A stretch of DNA of 43,039 nt from a virus, in the IMG/VR virus record IMGVR_UViG_3300010413_000067, positions 1 through 43,039 of that record; one strand, 5' to 3'. The notes under the pieces were generated by a model. The model was given only the letters and a program-made list of their open reading frames with translations, ran no database searches and was not told where the DNA came from. The position numbers and the translations under genes were made by a program. This document shows, piece after piece, positions 25,209 through 33,832 of the stretch (position 1 is the stretch's first letter; each line of letters opens with the position of its first letter).

Positions 25209-28200
25209 ATGTCGTTTGTATTTCCACAAGAACTCGAGATGCTACCAAAGAAGACACAACAGCGTTATCAGGAATCTATGCTAACTAGCATTGATCCAGA
25301 AGAGCAAGATGCTGATGGATGGCTTGGTAGTCTTGCGGCTGAAGTTGTTAAGTATGGTTGGGAAGTTGGTATTCCTGGCCCCGCGGATACAAGAATACGA
25401 AGACTTGGCACTAATAGAAAGACAGGGCAACGCGTTGGTCTTATTGGTGAGGATACAATAGTTCCTATTAAACGCACAGGCACGCATAAAGATGGCTATA
25501 GAGTTGCTGAATTAGAGACTGGCGAAATTCTACAAATTGACACTGAACAAGACCCGCCTTCCGTGGCTGGGTATGTAGCGGACGCTACAAGTAGATCGCT
25601 TGGAATTCTTTTTGGTCTTGGTAATGCACCTATTGCTGGTATGTCTGGATTTATAAAAGGTGCAGCAGGAGGTGCGAAAGAAGGAGAAGCTTCAGCGGCG
25701 GAACAAGGCTATATGTTACCAGGACAGATAGCTATTGGAGCAGGAGCTGGTTTAATCGAAGGACTAAAGCAGGGAGCCACTTCAGCTTTGAAATCAATCT
25801 TTAAGCGCGGCGAATTTGGAACGCGATTTACTGAGGCTGTTAAAGCTGTAACTGGAAAAGATATACGCGAGCATTTGTTAGCCGGTGCTGAAATGTATCC
25901 AGAACGCTTTGGTCTTAAACGTGCAGCGAAGACCGCATCAGAACTATCTGCTCCTACAATAGAGATGTTAATCGAAATGGCCCTCGATCCATTTGCAGGT
26001 CCTGCGATATATGCAAATCACGTTCGTAAACTTGTACGAGGCTGGAAATTTGGTGGAGAGGAAATTCAGAAAATTGGAGAGCAGGCTAAGATTGCACAAG
26101 AATTAACTAAGAAAATAAAAGAGCCGGGTGGTATGGAAGATGTAACTAATTTAACTCAGATGTTAAAGCCTAAGTATATGCCAGCTGTTGGTGAGACAAG
26201 AGATGCATTGGCTAAACAAGTCTTTGAGGAAGTTAAACGAGTACATGGTAAAGCTCCTGCACCTGAAACCTCTAGATTCGATGCGATTGAAAGAGGAATC
26301 GAAAGAGCTAGAGGATTTCGAGAAAGAAGTGCAAAACTTGAAGCGGAAGAACTTCGAGACACTTATGATCGAGCAATGGAAAGACTTAGAGCAAAAGATA
26401 CAAGACCACAGGAAGTTAAGGACAATGTACTTGCTGAACTAAGTGCGTTAGCTTATAAAGATCCCGCCTATGTTGATATATCTAAATCAGTTTATGAAAT
26501 TCTAACCAAAGGTAAATCACCATATACTAGATTGATTCAACATGCAAAAAGTATTGGGACTACGTTTCATGTTATGCCAGGAAGGGCTACAAAGTATCCA
26601 GAGCGTTTTTTTATGGGTACTCCTAGTGATACATCGGCAGCTACGTTTATGTGGAATCAAGGAGAGAACCCAAGTATCTATATTTGGACTGAAAGTCTAT
26701 CTGACGCAATGGCGAATCCGCAGTATACTCTTAGTGCTGAGGAAAGTATAGCTCATGAATGTATGCACGGTTTGTATTATGATGCACTTGGTGCTGTACA
26801 GGGAAAAGGTAAGGTAGATTTTCGGCTATCTGACAGGGCTGACGCAGGTATGAAAGCATTAGTAGAGCATATAATAAGGGAGGCACCTGGAGTATTCCCT
26901 GAATTACTGGATTATGATGGTAAGAAACTAAGCAGTCTTCCTTTTGAACTTAGGGAATTTGTATCTTCTGTCATGGAAATGCAAAGAGTTGGACAAGAGG
27001 TACCTACGCATAGTTTAACCAGACCTGGCGTTGCGTATATTCTTTCTAAGATTCCTGGAATGTCCTCAGAGGCAGCGAGCTCTGTAACCGCATGGGACGA
27101 GCTTAGAGATATTATCGTTAAAACTATAGGAACTAAGTTTCACGATGTTAGCTTATTAGATGATATAGCTGATATACTAAACATAGTGGTACCTCAGGAA
27201 TCTTTAGAAAGGTTCAAAGATGTGCCGCTTCCAAAACTAGTAACAGACCCAGCCGATTATATGGGCGGCCTTACGTTTGAATCCACAGGACTTAAAGGTG
27301 CTTTTGATCTTATTGGAGAAGGAGCAAGGAGAGCCTGGACGAAACTGAAAGGTATAAAAGGTGAGCCGATGCCAGATACTATGGCAGAAGCTCAAGATGT
27401 TTTCGATGATGTAGAGAATATGATAAAAGGTCTTTATAAGGATCAAGGGTATCTTAGGAAATCTGATTCTATTTATATTAAGCAAGAGGCGATACGACAA
27501 GGCTGGGCAATGAGGAAGGGAAAGGCTGGTAGTAATACAATTAAACTAGTCGGTGAGGATGGAACAGAAAAAATCTTTGAGGGCAAAACTGCTAAAGAAC
27601 GCTTGGATAAGGTTACAAGATTCTTAGGCCATGAACAAACTGCAAGTGAATTTGCAGAGGGAATATATAGTACAGAACTTGGTATTGCATCGCAAGAAGG
27701 TGTCGGTGATTTCATTAGGTGGGCCTTTCCAGAGGGAATTTATAATGTAACACCTGAAGCCGCCTGGCGTGCAAGGAACAGATTTAAGAAGCAGCTGGGT
27801 AAGTATCGAAAATCGCAGAGATTTGGGGACGAAAGTGTTAAACAGGCACGAACTGTTTTCTATCGGAGTCCGTCTGGAAAGGCCTTTTTTGATACAGTCT
27901 TACTTGCAAGAGATAAAGGTGAGCAGAGATTCGGTGCTAATTTTAATGCGTTCCAGGATAGTCTACTGCGTCACGGAATAAAGAATGAGAGCGGAAAGAT
28001 TATTGATCCTGAAGCTTATAAACAAGCAAGGCTTTATGTTGATGGATTTGAAGATAAGGTTACAAATCAAAAGGCTATTGCAGCTGGATCTGATACAAGA
28101 GAATTACTTGACTTAGAATACCTTGAGGCTAAGACAGTTGGAGTTAGAAAGTTAAAACCTTATAAACCTGGATACTTTCCACACCATGTTCCTCCGTTAG

Positions 28201-29732
28201 CTGAATTGAAAAAGGCTTCTGTTAAAGAAAAACTTATTGCGGCCGCTATGGAAGAAGGAAGATTTGATACTATAGAGAAGGCTACAGAAGTCTATGATTC
28301 GTTTGTTAGAAGAATCGAGGGACAGCCGGATGATCTTTTTCTACATTGGTTAGCTAAAGAAAACAATATAACTTTATCGGAAGCAAGAGATCTTTGGAAC
28401 CGTACAATCTTACCTAAGATTACACCAGCAACTGCACACTTCACCAAAACTCGAATCGCAAACGTACCGTGGTATGAACGTGATTTTGAGACAGGTATTT
28501 TAGATTACTTCTACGACACTGGTAGATCAATAGAAAACGCCAGACATTTTGGCCCAACGCAGAATAAGATTTCTCCTATCTTAGAAAAGATGGCGAGAGA
28601 AGGTGGCAATGTAGAACTGGCTCAGAAGTGGCTGGCTACAATAACTAATCCTGGCTCAGACTTAGCAGCACGAGGTCCTAAAGAGTGGCAAAAGAAGGTT
28701 ATGGCCCTTCAAAGTATGACAAAACTAAACCCCCTGACAACCGCAGTGAACTACTCACAATCCCTCGCTGTCGCTCTTAGGACCTCAGTTTCTGCAACTC
28801 TAAAAGGCCTGAGGGATATGGATAAAGAGTTTGCAATGAAAGCAGGTGCGATTATCAATCAAACTCTTAGAGACATTATGGTTGTGCATGGTGGTGGAGG
28901 TGCTTGGTCTTCAAACTATATGCGGGCCATCGGCTTTAAGTCTTCTGAAACTTTTCTTCGAACACTGGCAGCAAATGCGGGCAAGTATCATCTTTTTGAT
29001 ATGCTGGAACTTCTTAATAGAAATAAACGCGTTTCATTTGCTAGGTCGCAGATAGCCAGTTTTGGTCTCGATCCAGATAAAATCGCACTCCGAGGGCATT
29101 TTACAGAGGAAGAGCTTTTGCTTGCCGCCAAGAGACTCTCGGATGGAACTCAATTTAGGGGCGACGTCTTTGATGTGCCGCTGTTATGGGCTAGTGGTTA
29201 TGGAAGACTTCTAACACAGTTTAAAACTTTTAGTTACAACCAGGCACATCTTTTATATCGACATGCTATTAAGCCAGCTGCCAGATGGATTAGAACTGGA
29301 GGTAAAGAAGGAGATATTAGACCAGCCGTTTTCTTCGCTACAGTCTATCCAGTTTTTGGTGCGGCTTATGATGTTTTGATAAATCAGATATTGCTTGGAC
29401 AAGATCCGCCAGAGGATAAGTTGCAATGGTGGCTTCGAGGTATTACAACGGTTGGAGGACTTGGAATTATATCCTCTATGCTTGACTCTATGGCATATGG
29501 CGAAGAAGCGATACTTAAACATTTAGGTGGTCCGACTGTAACTGATGGAGTCATGGCAGCAAATCAGGGATACAGATTACTGACTGGACAATCAACTAAT
29601 ATTGAATCTGAATTAGCAAGGCGAACACCGTTTGTTGGAAGGATTTTAAGGAATAGGTATTTCTCTAAGCAGAGGGGAAGACCGAAGCGTGGGAAGCGAA
29701 GTGGCGGAAGGGAACGACGTGAAAAAAGATAA
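25209..29732 (+). CDS. Giant internal virion protein with HExxH motif
   Basis: 1507 residues, ATG 25209 after GGAGGAAATT. Residues 516-520 are HECMH within SIAHECMHGLYYDALG, the zinc-metallopeptidase signature. An early Gly/Ala-rich segment (about 125-190) and two C-terminal hydrophobic stretches (AVFFATVYPVFGAAYDVLINQILL; TTVGGLGIISSMLDSMA) could enter membranes. The C-terminal third contains MTKLNPLTTAVNYSQSLAVALRTS and SGYGRLLTQFKTFSYNQAHLLYR, features of the very large ejection proteins of podoviruses. The end is strongly basic (RGRPKRGKRSGGRERREKR). It is proposed to be ejected with DNA; the protease domain might mature virion proteins or open a path in the envelope. Confidence 0.75.
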   Translation: MSFVFPQELEMLPKKTQQRYQESMLTSIDPEEQDADGWLGSLAAEVVKYGWEVGIPGPADTRIRRLGTNRKTGQRVGLIGEDTIVPIKRTGTHKDGYRVAELETGEILQIDTEQDPPSVAGYVADATSRSLGILFGLGNAPIAGMSGFIKGAAGGAKEGEASAAEQGYMLPGQIAIGAGAGLIEGLKQGATSALKSIFKRGEFGTRFTEAVKAVTGKDIREHLLAGAEMYPERFGLKRAAKTASELSAPTIEMLIEMALDPFAGPAIYANHVRKLVRGWKFGGEEIQKIGEQAKIAQELTKKIKEPGGMEDVTNLTQMLKPKYMPAVGETRDALAKQVFEEVKRVHGKAPAPETSRFDAIERGIERARGFRERSAKLEAEELRDTYDRAMERLRAKDTRPQEVKDNVLAELSALAYKDPAYVDISKSVYEILTKGKSPYTRLIQHAKSIGTTFHVMPGRATKYPERFFMGTPSDTSAATFMWNQGENPSIYIWTESLSDAMANPQYTLSAEESIAHECMHGLYYDALGAVQGKGKVDFRLSDRADAGMKALVEHIIREAPGVFPELLDYDGKKLSSLPFELREFVSSVMEMQRVGQEVPTHSLTRPGVAYILSKIPGMSSEAASSVTAWDELRDIIVKTIGTKFHDVSLLDDIADILNIVVPQESLERFKDVPLPKLVTDPADYMGGLTFESTGLKGAFDLIGEGARRAWTKLKGIKGEPMPDTMAEAQDVFDDVENMIKGLYKDQGYLRKSDSIYIKQEAIRQGWAMRKGKAGSNTIKLVGEDGTEKIFEGKTAKERLDKVTRFLGHEQTASEFAEGIYSTELGIASQEGVGDFIRWAFPEGIYNVTPEAAWRARNRFKKQLGKYRKSQRFGDESVKQARTVFYRSPSGKAFFDTVLLARDKGEQRFGANFNAFQDSLLRHGIKNESGKIIDPEAYKQARLYVDGFEDKVTNQKAIAAGSDTRELLDLEYLEAKTVGVRKLKPYKPGYFPHHVPPLAELKKASVKEKLIAAAMEEGRFDTIEKATEVYDSFVRRIEGQPDDLFLHWLAKENNITLSEARDLWNRTILPKITPATAHFTKTRIANVPWYERDFETGILDYFYDTGRSIENARHFGPTQNKISPILEKMAREGGNVELAQKWLATITNPGSDLAARGPKEWQKKVMALQSMTKLNPLTTAVNYSQSLAVALRTSVSATLKGLRDMDKEFAMKAGAIINQTLRDIMVVHGGGGAWSSNYMRAIGFKSSETFLRTLAANAGKYHLFDMLELLNRNKRVSFARSQIASFGLDPDKIALRGHFTEEELLLAAKRLSDGTQFRGDVFDVPLLWASGYGRLLTQFKTFSYNQAHLLYRHAIKPAARWIRTGGKEGDIRPAVFFATVYPVFGAAYDVLINQILLGQDPPEDKLQWWLRGITTVGGLGIISSMLDSMAYGEEAILKHLGGPTVTDGVMAANQGYRLLTGQSTNIESELARRTPFVGRILRNRYFSKQRGRPKRGKRSGGRERREKR

Positions 29733-29823
29733 AGACTGGCTTTGTAGCCTGTTATGGTTTGTATTTATCTTCCTATGTGCCTGCACCTGTATTTTGATTC
29801 TCAAGTGTGTGCTCAAAATTTGA
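29719..29823 (+). CDS. Tiny membrane protein (34 aa)
   Basis: GTG start at 29719 preceded by GGAAGGGAACGAC, overlapping the end of the giant gene by 14 nt. The product reads VKKDKDWLCSLLWFVF followed by a Cys-rich hydrophobic helix ending LKCVLKI. One transmembrane span with basic ends is clear. The stop TGA lies inside the core of palindrome copy 5. A small lysis or inner-membrane protein is possible. Confidence 0.45.
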   Translation: MKKDKDWLCSLLWFVFIFLCACTCILILKCVLKI

Positions 29824-29826
29824 GCA
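29810..29826. repeat. Dispersed palindrome, copy 5 (perfect core)
   Basis: TGCTCAAAATTTGAGCA is a perfect 8-1-8 palindrome, the best core of the family, though its outer arms are not complementary. It sits 14 nt before the ATG of the Fis-like HTH gene, where a bound protein would block transcription or translation initiation. Confidence 0.8.
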
Positions 29827-29840
29827 GAAAGTTATGCACA

Positions 29841-30038
29841 ATGAATGAGCTGGCGCTATTAAAGGTACTTATAGATTGTCTTGATGCCGGAATGAGTTTA
29901 AAAGATTTTAAGAAGTATATGGCTCAAGAATATGTCTGCTTAGCGCTTAGAGAATTCAAGAGCCATACTCGAGCTGCGGATCTTTTAAAATGTAGACGAG
30001 GAACTTTGTATTATTATGATAAGTTTGAATCCAACTAA
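29841..30038 (+). CDS. Fis-type HTH DNA-binding protein
   Basis: 65 residues from ATG 29841. An upstream extension to 29754 would cross the palindrome and lacks a ribosome binding site; none is obvious for 29841 either. The C-terminal half, ALREFKSHTRAADLLKCRRG followed by TLYYYDKF, matches the Fis/NtrC HTH pattern (A-L-x4-x-x-x-A-A-x-x-L-x-x-x-R-x-T-L). It is the last gene of the rightward arm and convergent with the leftward arm. A regulator binding as a dimer to a palindrome is the expected role; the perfect palindrome immediately upstream suggests autoregulation. Confidence 0.65.
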   Translation: MNELALLKVLIDCLDAGMSLKDFKKYMAQEYVCLALREFKSHTRAADLLKCRRGTLYYYDKFESN

Positions 30039-30136
30039 GGACAGATTGGATTACCGAACTTGAATACGTCTATCATTAGCAAGAATAGATAACCAGTCAT
30101 AAAACCAATCATAAACCAGATCATATTTTTAGTCAT
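30035..30136 (-). CDS. Tiny membrane protein (33 aa)
   Basis: ATG at 30136 overlaps the stop of the next upstream gene as ATGA and has GGAGC upstream, indicating translational coupling. The product MTKNMIWFMIGFMTGYLFLL continues to MIDVFKFGNPICP, one membrane span. Last gene of the leftward arm; its 3' end overlaps the convergent HTH gene by 4 nt. No family recognised. Confidence 0.6.
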   Translation of the reverse strand: MTKNMIWFMIGFMTGYLFLLMIDVFKFGNPICP

Positions 30137-31335
30137 TGTAAAAGCTCCTTTTTGTCTTCAAGTAGTTTCAAAGCAATATCACCGTTCTCCATTCGCTGAC
30201 ATTCGATTACCCGCATATTTACTAAGGTCTTGATACAGACTTCAAAAGTTTCATTGTCAATATCAAGATAGAAAAACTTGAGCACTTGTGATCTTGTAAC
30301 TACTTTTTGTCTAATTATAAAATTCATCATCTGCTCCATTGCATAGGCGTAGCGAGCAGCCCCTATACCAGCAAAAGCCCTTGCCATTCGTTGTTCAACT
30401 CTCTCCATTAAGTCTAACGATCTTTCAATATTGGCTTTTGTTACGATCAGATCATTGCTTTCCGAGGCCGAGAGGATCATTGAAATCTTTTTCACCAAGG
30501 TCGCCCTACGTTCGCAATAGCCAGCGAGCCGTGGATCATAGATTGGTGGGTGGCCAGCTGCTGTTTTTGCATCCTGGTATTGATACCAATCTATGTAAAA
30601 CTCACGCGCTTCTTTATTAAATTGGAACTCGCCAGACATTAAAAAGATCTGCTCTAAATCTCTGATAAGGAGCTGCTCAAGCTCTACGTCAAATGTCGGT
30701 TCTGGAACGGTTTTACCTTTGTCTTCTTCAACTACCCAGATTACTCTACTTGTAAATCCACCACCAGTGGCTTCTTTAGGTAATATAGAAGGTATCCAAT
30801 CTGGCGCAGTTGCACCTATCAAATTAAAGCAAAGTCCTTCTAAGAAATCAGTTCCCTGTCCCTTTGTATCATATACCCATTCGTTAGGACAGTCGTACCA
30901 GTTGCATAGATCGGCTAAGAACTTAATGTTATTTTGTCCTAAGAAAACACTAAGCTCATCTGACAAACAGGTAACAGCGCATTGAAACTTGATCAATCCA
31001 GTACTGCCATCGGAGAACTGTGAGATCGCATCTGACATACGTCTTATTAGTTTCTCCCTTGTTATTGCACCTTCGATAACTTTTACACCAACACCTTTTA
31101 GGATTGGTTTTGCAAATTCAAGCGCGGTTCCCTTCTTAGCCCTGCCAGAAGGCCCGACTAATATCACATAAAGATTTGGATGGATCGTTGACCTTCCCCA
31201 TTTCATATAGACCTTGCGCTGAAGTGCTCCAGCGATTACACCAAGGCCAATCCAGATATGGTACGACTGGGGAGGTTCAGAATTCTCCGAGTACTTTAGA
31301 TATGCGTTTAGCCAGTCGTCCAGTATCCGACTCAA
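30133..31335 (-). CDS. DUF3987-like replication ATPase (helicase)
   Basis: 400 residues from TTG at 31335, chosen because AAGGAGG lies 7 nt upstream. Residues 22-60 (PQSYHIWIGLGVIAGALQRKVYMKWGRSTIHPNLYVILV) and the Walker A-like GPSGRAKKGT (61-70) fit the DUF3987/primase-helicase-associated ATPases of phages. A Walker B candidate is CLSDELSVFLG. The C-terminal region looks like a winged helix (VVTRSQVLKFFYLD). It is coupled to the polymerase gene by a 59-nt overlap and probably serves as replicative helicase or helicase-primase partner. No separate DnaB or primase is present. Confidence 0.7.
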   Translation of the reverse strand: MSRILDDWLNAYLKYSENSEPPQSYHIWIGLGVIAGALQRKVYMKWGRSTIHPNLYVILVGPSGRAKKGTALEFAKPILKGVGVKVIEGAITREKLIRRMSDAISQFSDGSTGLIKFQCAVTCLSDELSVFLGQNNIKFLADLCNWYDCPNEWVYDTKGQGTDFLEGLCFNLIGATAPDWIPSILPKEATGGGFTSRVIWVVEEDKGKTVPEPTFDVELEQLLIRDLEQIFLMSGEFQFNKEAREFYIDWYQYQDAKTAAGHPPIYDPRLAGYCERRATLVKKISMILSASESNDLIVTKANIERSLDLMERVEQRMARAFAGIGAARYAYAMEQMMNFIIRQKVVTRSQVLKFFYLDIDNETFEVCIKTLVNMRVIECQRMENGDIALKLLEDKKELLQ

Positions 31336-33832
31336 AAGGCACCTCCTTCATTTCTCCCCAACAGTAGCCTATTTTAATTTCAGTTTCGATCCTGAACTTA
31401 CGTCCGCCATACTCTAACTCCGGATCAAGATATTCGCACATTTGCGAAATCGCACCTGCAATATCAGAGTCAAGTGGAATCTGTACTAAAATAGAATCAT
31501 GCACTTGCATAAGTATTTCAACCCTGTCCATTGGTGGTCTAGTATCGGCATATATCAAGATCATTCCTTCATTGATGAGATCTGCAACTGTGCTCTGTGG
31601 GAGAAATCCAAAAGCTTGTTCAAAAGCCTTTGAGCTTCTGTTACGCCAATCAATACGGTTGAGGAATCTACGCTTTCGCCCGAAACAGTTCGTGATAGTT
31701 CGATCTTTAGAAAGTTGTCGTATAATTCCATCCTGAAATCCGTTTTCAACACCGGGGTATGCCTTGTGGTATAGTGGAAGAATTCTCTTAGCTTCGTATT
31801 CTGGAATTTCCCATTCTCTTGCACATCTTCTGTATCCCATTCCATAGTTACCTCCATGATTACTCTTTTTCCCACATTGTCTTATCGTCATATTTCGAGG
31901 AAGATAACCCCCTTGCTCTCGGTGTTTGATAAGATCAGGAAATTTTTCTTGACGTACCATCTCAAGTACATCTGGATTAGTTTCATGAGAAAGTTCTGCG
32001 GCTTCAGCCTTAATAAGGTCAATGTCTGAGACTCCAGTAATAAGTTGGCCCGTTCTTGCATGAGGATCAATTCCTTTCGAGACGATTTCTATCATCCTTG
32101 CGTCTCCGGATGCGAAAGCAACAATTACCCATTCAGCTTGCTTTTTATCAAGTTCAGCCAGAATATATCCCTCGTCGGCAAATAATACTTTCTTAAACTC
32201 CTCGTTGAGGTTTTGCATATTAAGACCCGAATTAGTAATAAGCCGCTTTCCAGTAGATAGCCTACCTGTTGTCGTTCCCCTCGGATTAATCTGGCAGCGA
32301 AGTCTTCCGTCGGCATCCAACGAAACCTCCATGTACTTTTCGAGCATAGATCTAATCTTCGTAATGTCAACAACCAGCTGAGCCTCAGGTATCGGTGCAC
32401 GAGTCGCTGTTCCTTTAGCAAGTTTGACCATTGCCTTCTCATCCGTAGTCGCACTTCCGCCTTTAAGATAAGGTTTAATACCCTTTCCAAGATAGAAGTA
32501 TTCAGTCTTCTGTTTGGTGGACTTTACGTTGAGATGGAATCCGACTGCTTCGTCAAGTTCTGCTTGCTTTTGATCTCTTTCTTCCTCTAGTCGCGCTTTG
32601 ATTTCGTTTATCTTTTCCTTATCCGCCCTGATTCCTCGATACATCATAGCTTGAATAATTGGATAAAGCCTAAGGGTTTGGTGATAAAGACCTCGATAGC
32701 CACCCTTCTCAAGCTCATCATCCAACATTTCCATAGCATGAATAGAGCAGGCTGAATCCTGGCATGAGTAGCGGTAGAAATCATCTATATCTTTTCCCAT
32801 TCCTTTAAACCAGATTTTTCCTTCATCTTTATAATACGGAATTCTGGTGAAGACAGAGGTAATAAAGTCCAAGCCTTTAGGGAAGTCGGGATAGACGAGA
32901 TTGCACGCGAGCATGGGATCGTCAAGCTGACCTCTAACGAGTATCCTGTTTCTGGTAAGAATAGCGTCGTTATCAAACGATATGTTTTGATTGCACTTCC
33001 GTATACCATCATCTTCGAAAATCTTAATGAGCTCATCCCAGATTTCAATCTCCTCCACCTCTGTCCAACGAGTATCAAACGGTATGGAGATAGCTCTATT
33101 AATATTGCAGGCAAGAGAGATAGCACTGATTTCTTGATTGATAATTTCAACATCGTAGTTTATCCTTTTACCCTTTCGACCTAACAAAGCGTAATCTTGA
33201 ACATTCAGTATTACTTCTTGAAAGGTCGGCTGAATTATAAAGTCCTGTCTTGGATATTCTACTTCGGGGGTTTCTGCTTCATCTTTTGCTCGCCTAAGGT
33301 CAAAGATAATGTAATACCTGGCCAGGTAATCACCAGACTGGAGGGTAGCGGAAGGGTGGATCGTCGGTACAAGCTTTCTATCCCCGATATAATCTGCTCG
33401 GAGAATCGAACCACGCTGCCTGGTGATAAACTTTCTTTTGGATACGGACTCGAGAGCCGTGTTTCCCATTGGAACGATGACGTTCGATCTGACATTTTTT
33501 AGCTCCTCATAGAATTGATTTAAGAACTGCTGTGCATACACTGAGAAACCTTTATCAGCGTGCCAAAGCAGTTCTCCGTTTGGATGATAGATATCTGACT
33601 TTCCTGCCCTAATCTTTTTCTTAACCCTAAACTTAAACACATTCGTTATGTAGCATTCAGTTCTAAGTATTCCAGCGGCATGAAGGCATTGCTCAAGAAT
33701 ACCACCCGCTGGGCCACAGAAGGGCCGCCCTTCTCGTTCCTCCCATGATCCTGGCGCTTCGCCAACAATACAGATCTTAGCATCTTTACTGCCTTCGGCT
33801 GGAACCTCCTTCGTGAGATTAACCAGTGCCAT
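31277..33832 (-). CDS. polA: Uracil-DNA glycosylase / family A DNA polymerase fusion
   Basis: 851 residues; ATG 33832 follows GAAGGAGGACTTT. Residues 15-180 are a family 4/5-like UDG domain (GEAPG 24-28, PFCGPAG 37-43, HPSATLQ 159-165). Residues 222-370 are a 3'-5' exonuclease with D227/E229, D287 and D359. The polymerase has motif A LDKKQAEW (D562, E567), motif B R651-x3-K655-x3-H659-x3-Y663G and motif C VHDS (778-780). By this alignment E. coli Pol I Phe762 is His and the motif C Glu is Ser. It replicates phage DNA; the UDG-like domain may recognise uracil or be structural, as in the SPO1 polymerase. Confidence 0.92.
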   Translation of the reverse strand: MALVNLTKEVPAEGSKDAKICIVGEAPGSWEEREGRPFCGPAGGILEQCLHAAGILRTECYITNVFKFRVKKKIRAGKSDIYHPNGELLWHADKGFSVYAQQFLNQFYEELKNVRSNVIVPMGNTALESVSKRKFITRQRGSILRADYIGDRKLVPTIHPSATLQSGDYLARYYIIFDLRRAKDEAETPEVEYPRQDFIIQPTFQEVILNVQDYALLGRKGKRINYDVEIINQEISAISLACNINRAISIPFDTRWTEVEEIEIWDELIKIFEDDGIRKCNQNISFDNDAILTRNRILVRGQLDDPMLACNLVYPDFPKGLDFITSVFTRIPYYKDEGKIWFKGMGKDIDDFYRYSCQDSACSIHAMEMLDDELEKGGYRGLYHQTLRLYPIIQAMMYRGIRADKEKINEIKARLEEERDQKQAELDEAVGFHLNVKSTKQKTEYFYLGKGIKPYLKGGSATTDEKAMVKLAKGTATRAPIPEAQLVVDITKIRSMLEKYMEVSLDADGRLRCQINPRGTTTGRLSTGKRLITNSGLNMQNLNEEFKKVLFADEGYILAELDKKQAEWVIVAFASGDARMIEIVSKGIDPHARTGQLITGVSDIDLIKAEAAELSHETNPDVLEMVRQEKFPDLIKHREQGGYLPRNMTIRQCGKKSNHGGNYGMGYRRCAREWEIPEYEAKRILPLYHKAYPGVENGFQDGIIRQLSKDRTITNCFGRKRRFLNRIDWRNRSSKAFEQAFGFLPQSTVADLINEGMILIYADTRPPMDRVEILMQVHDSILVQIPLDSDIAGAISQMCEYLDPELEYGGRKFRIETEIKIGYCWGEMKEVPFESDTGRLAKRISKVLGEF

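Noticed and set aside
31561-32490. Several - strand frames of 60-122 codons within the polymerase gene
   Set aside because: They lie wholly inside the polymerase frame with no independent sites and have unnatural composition.
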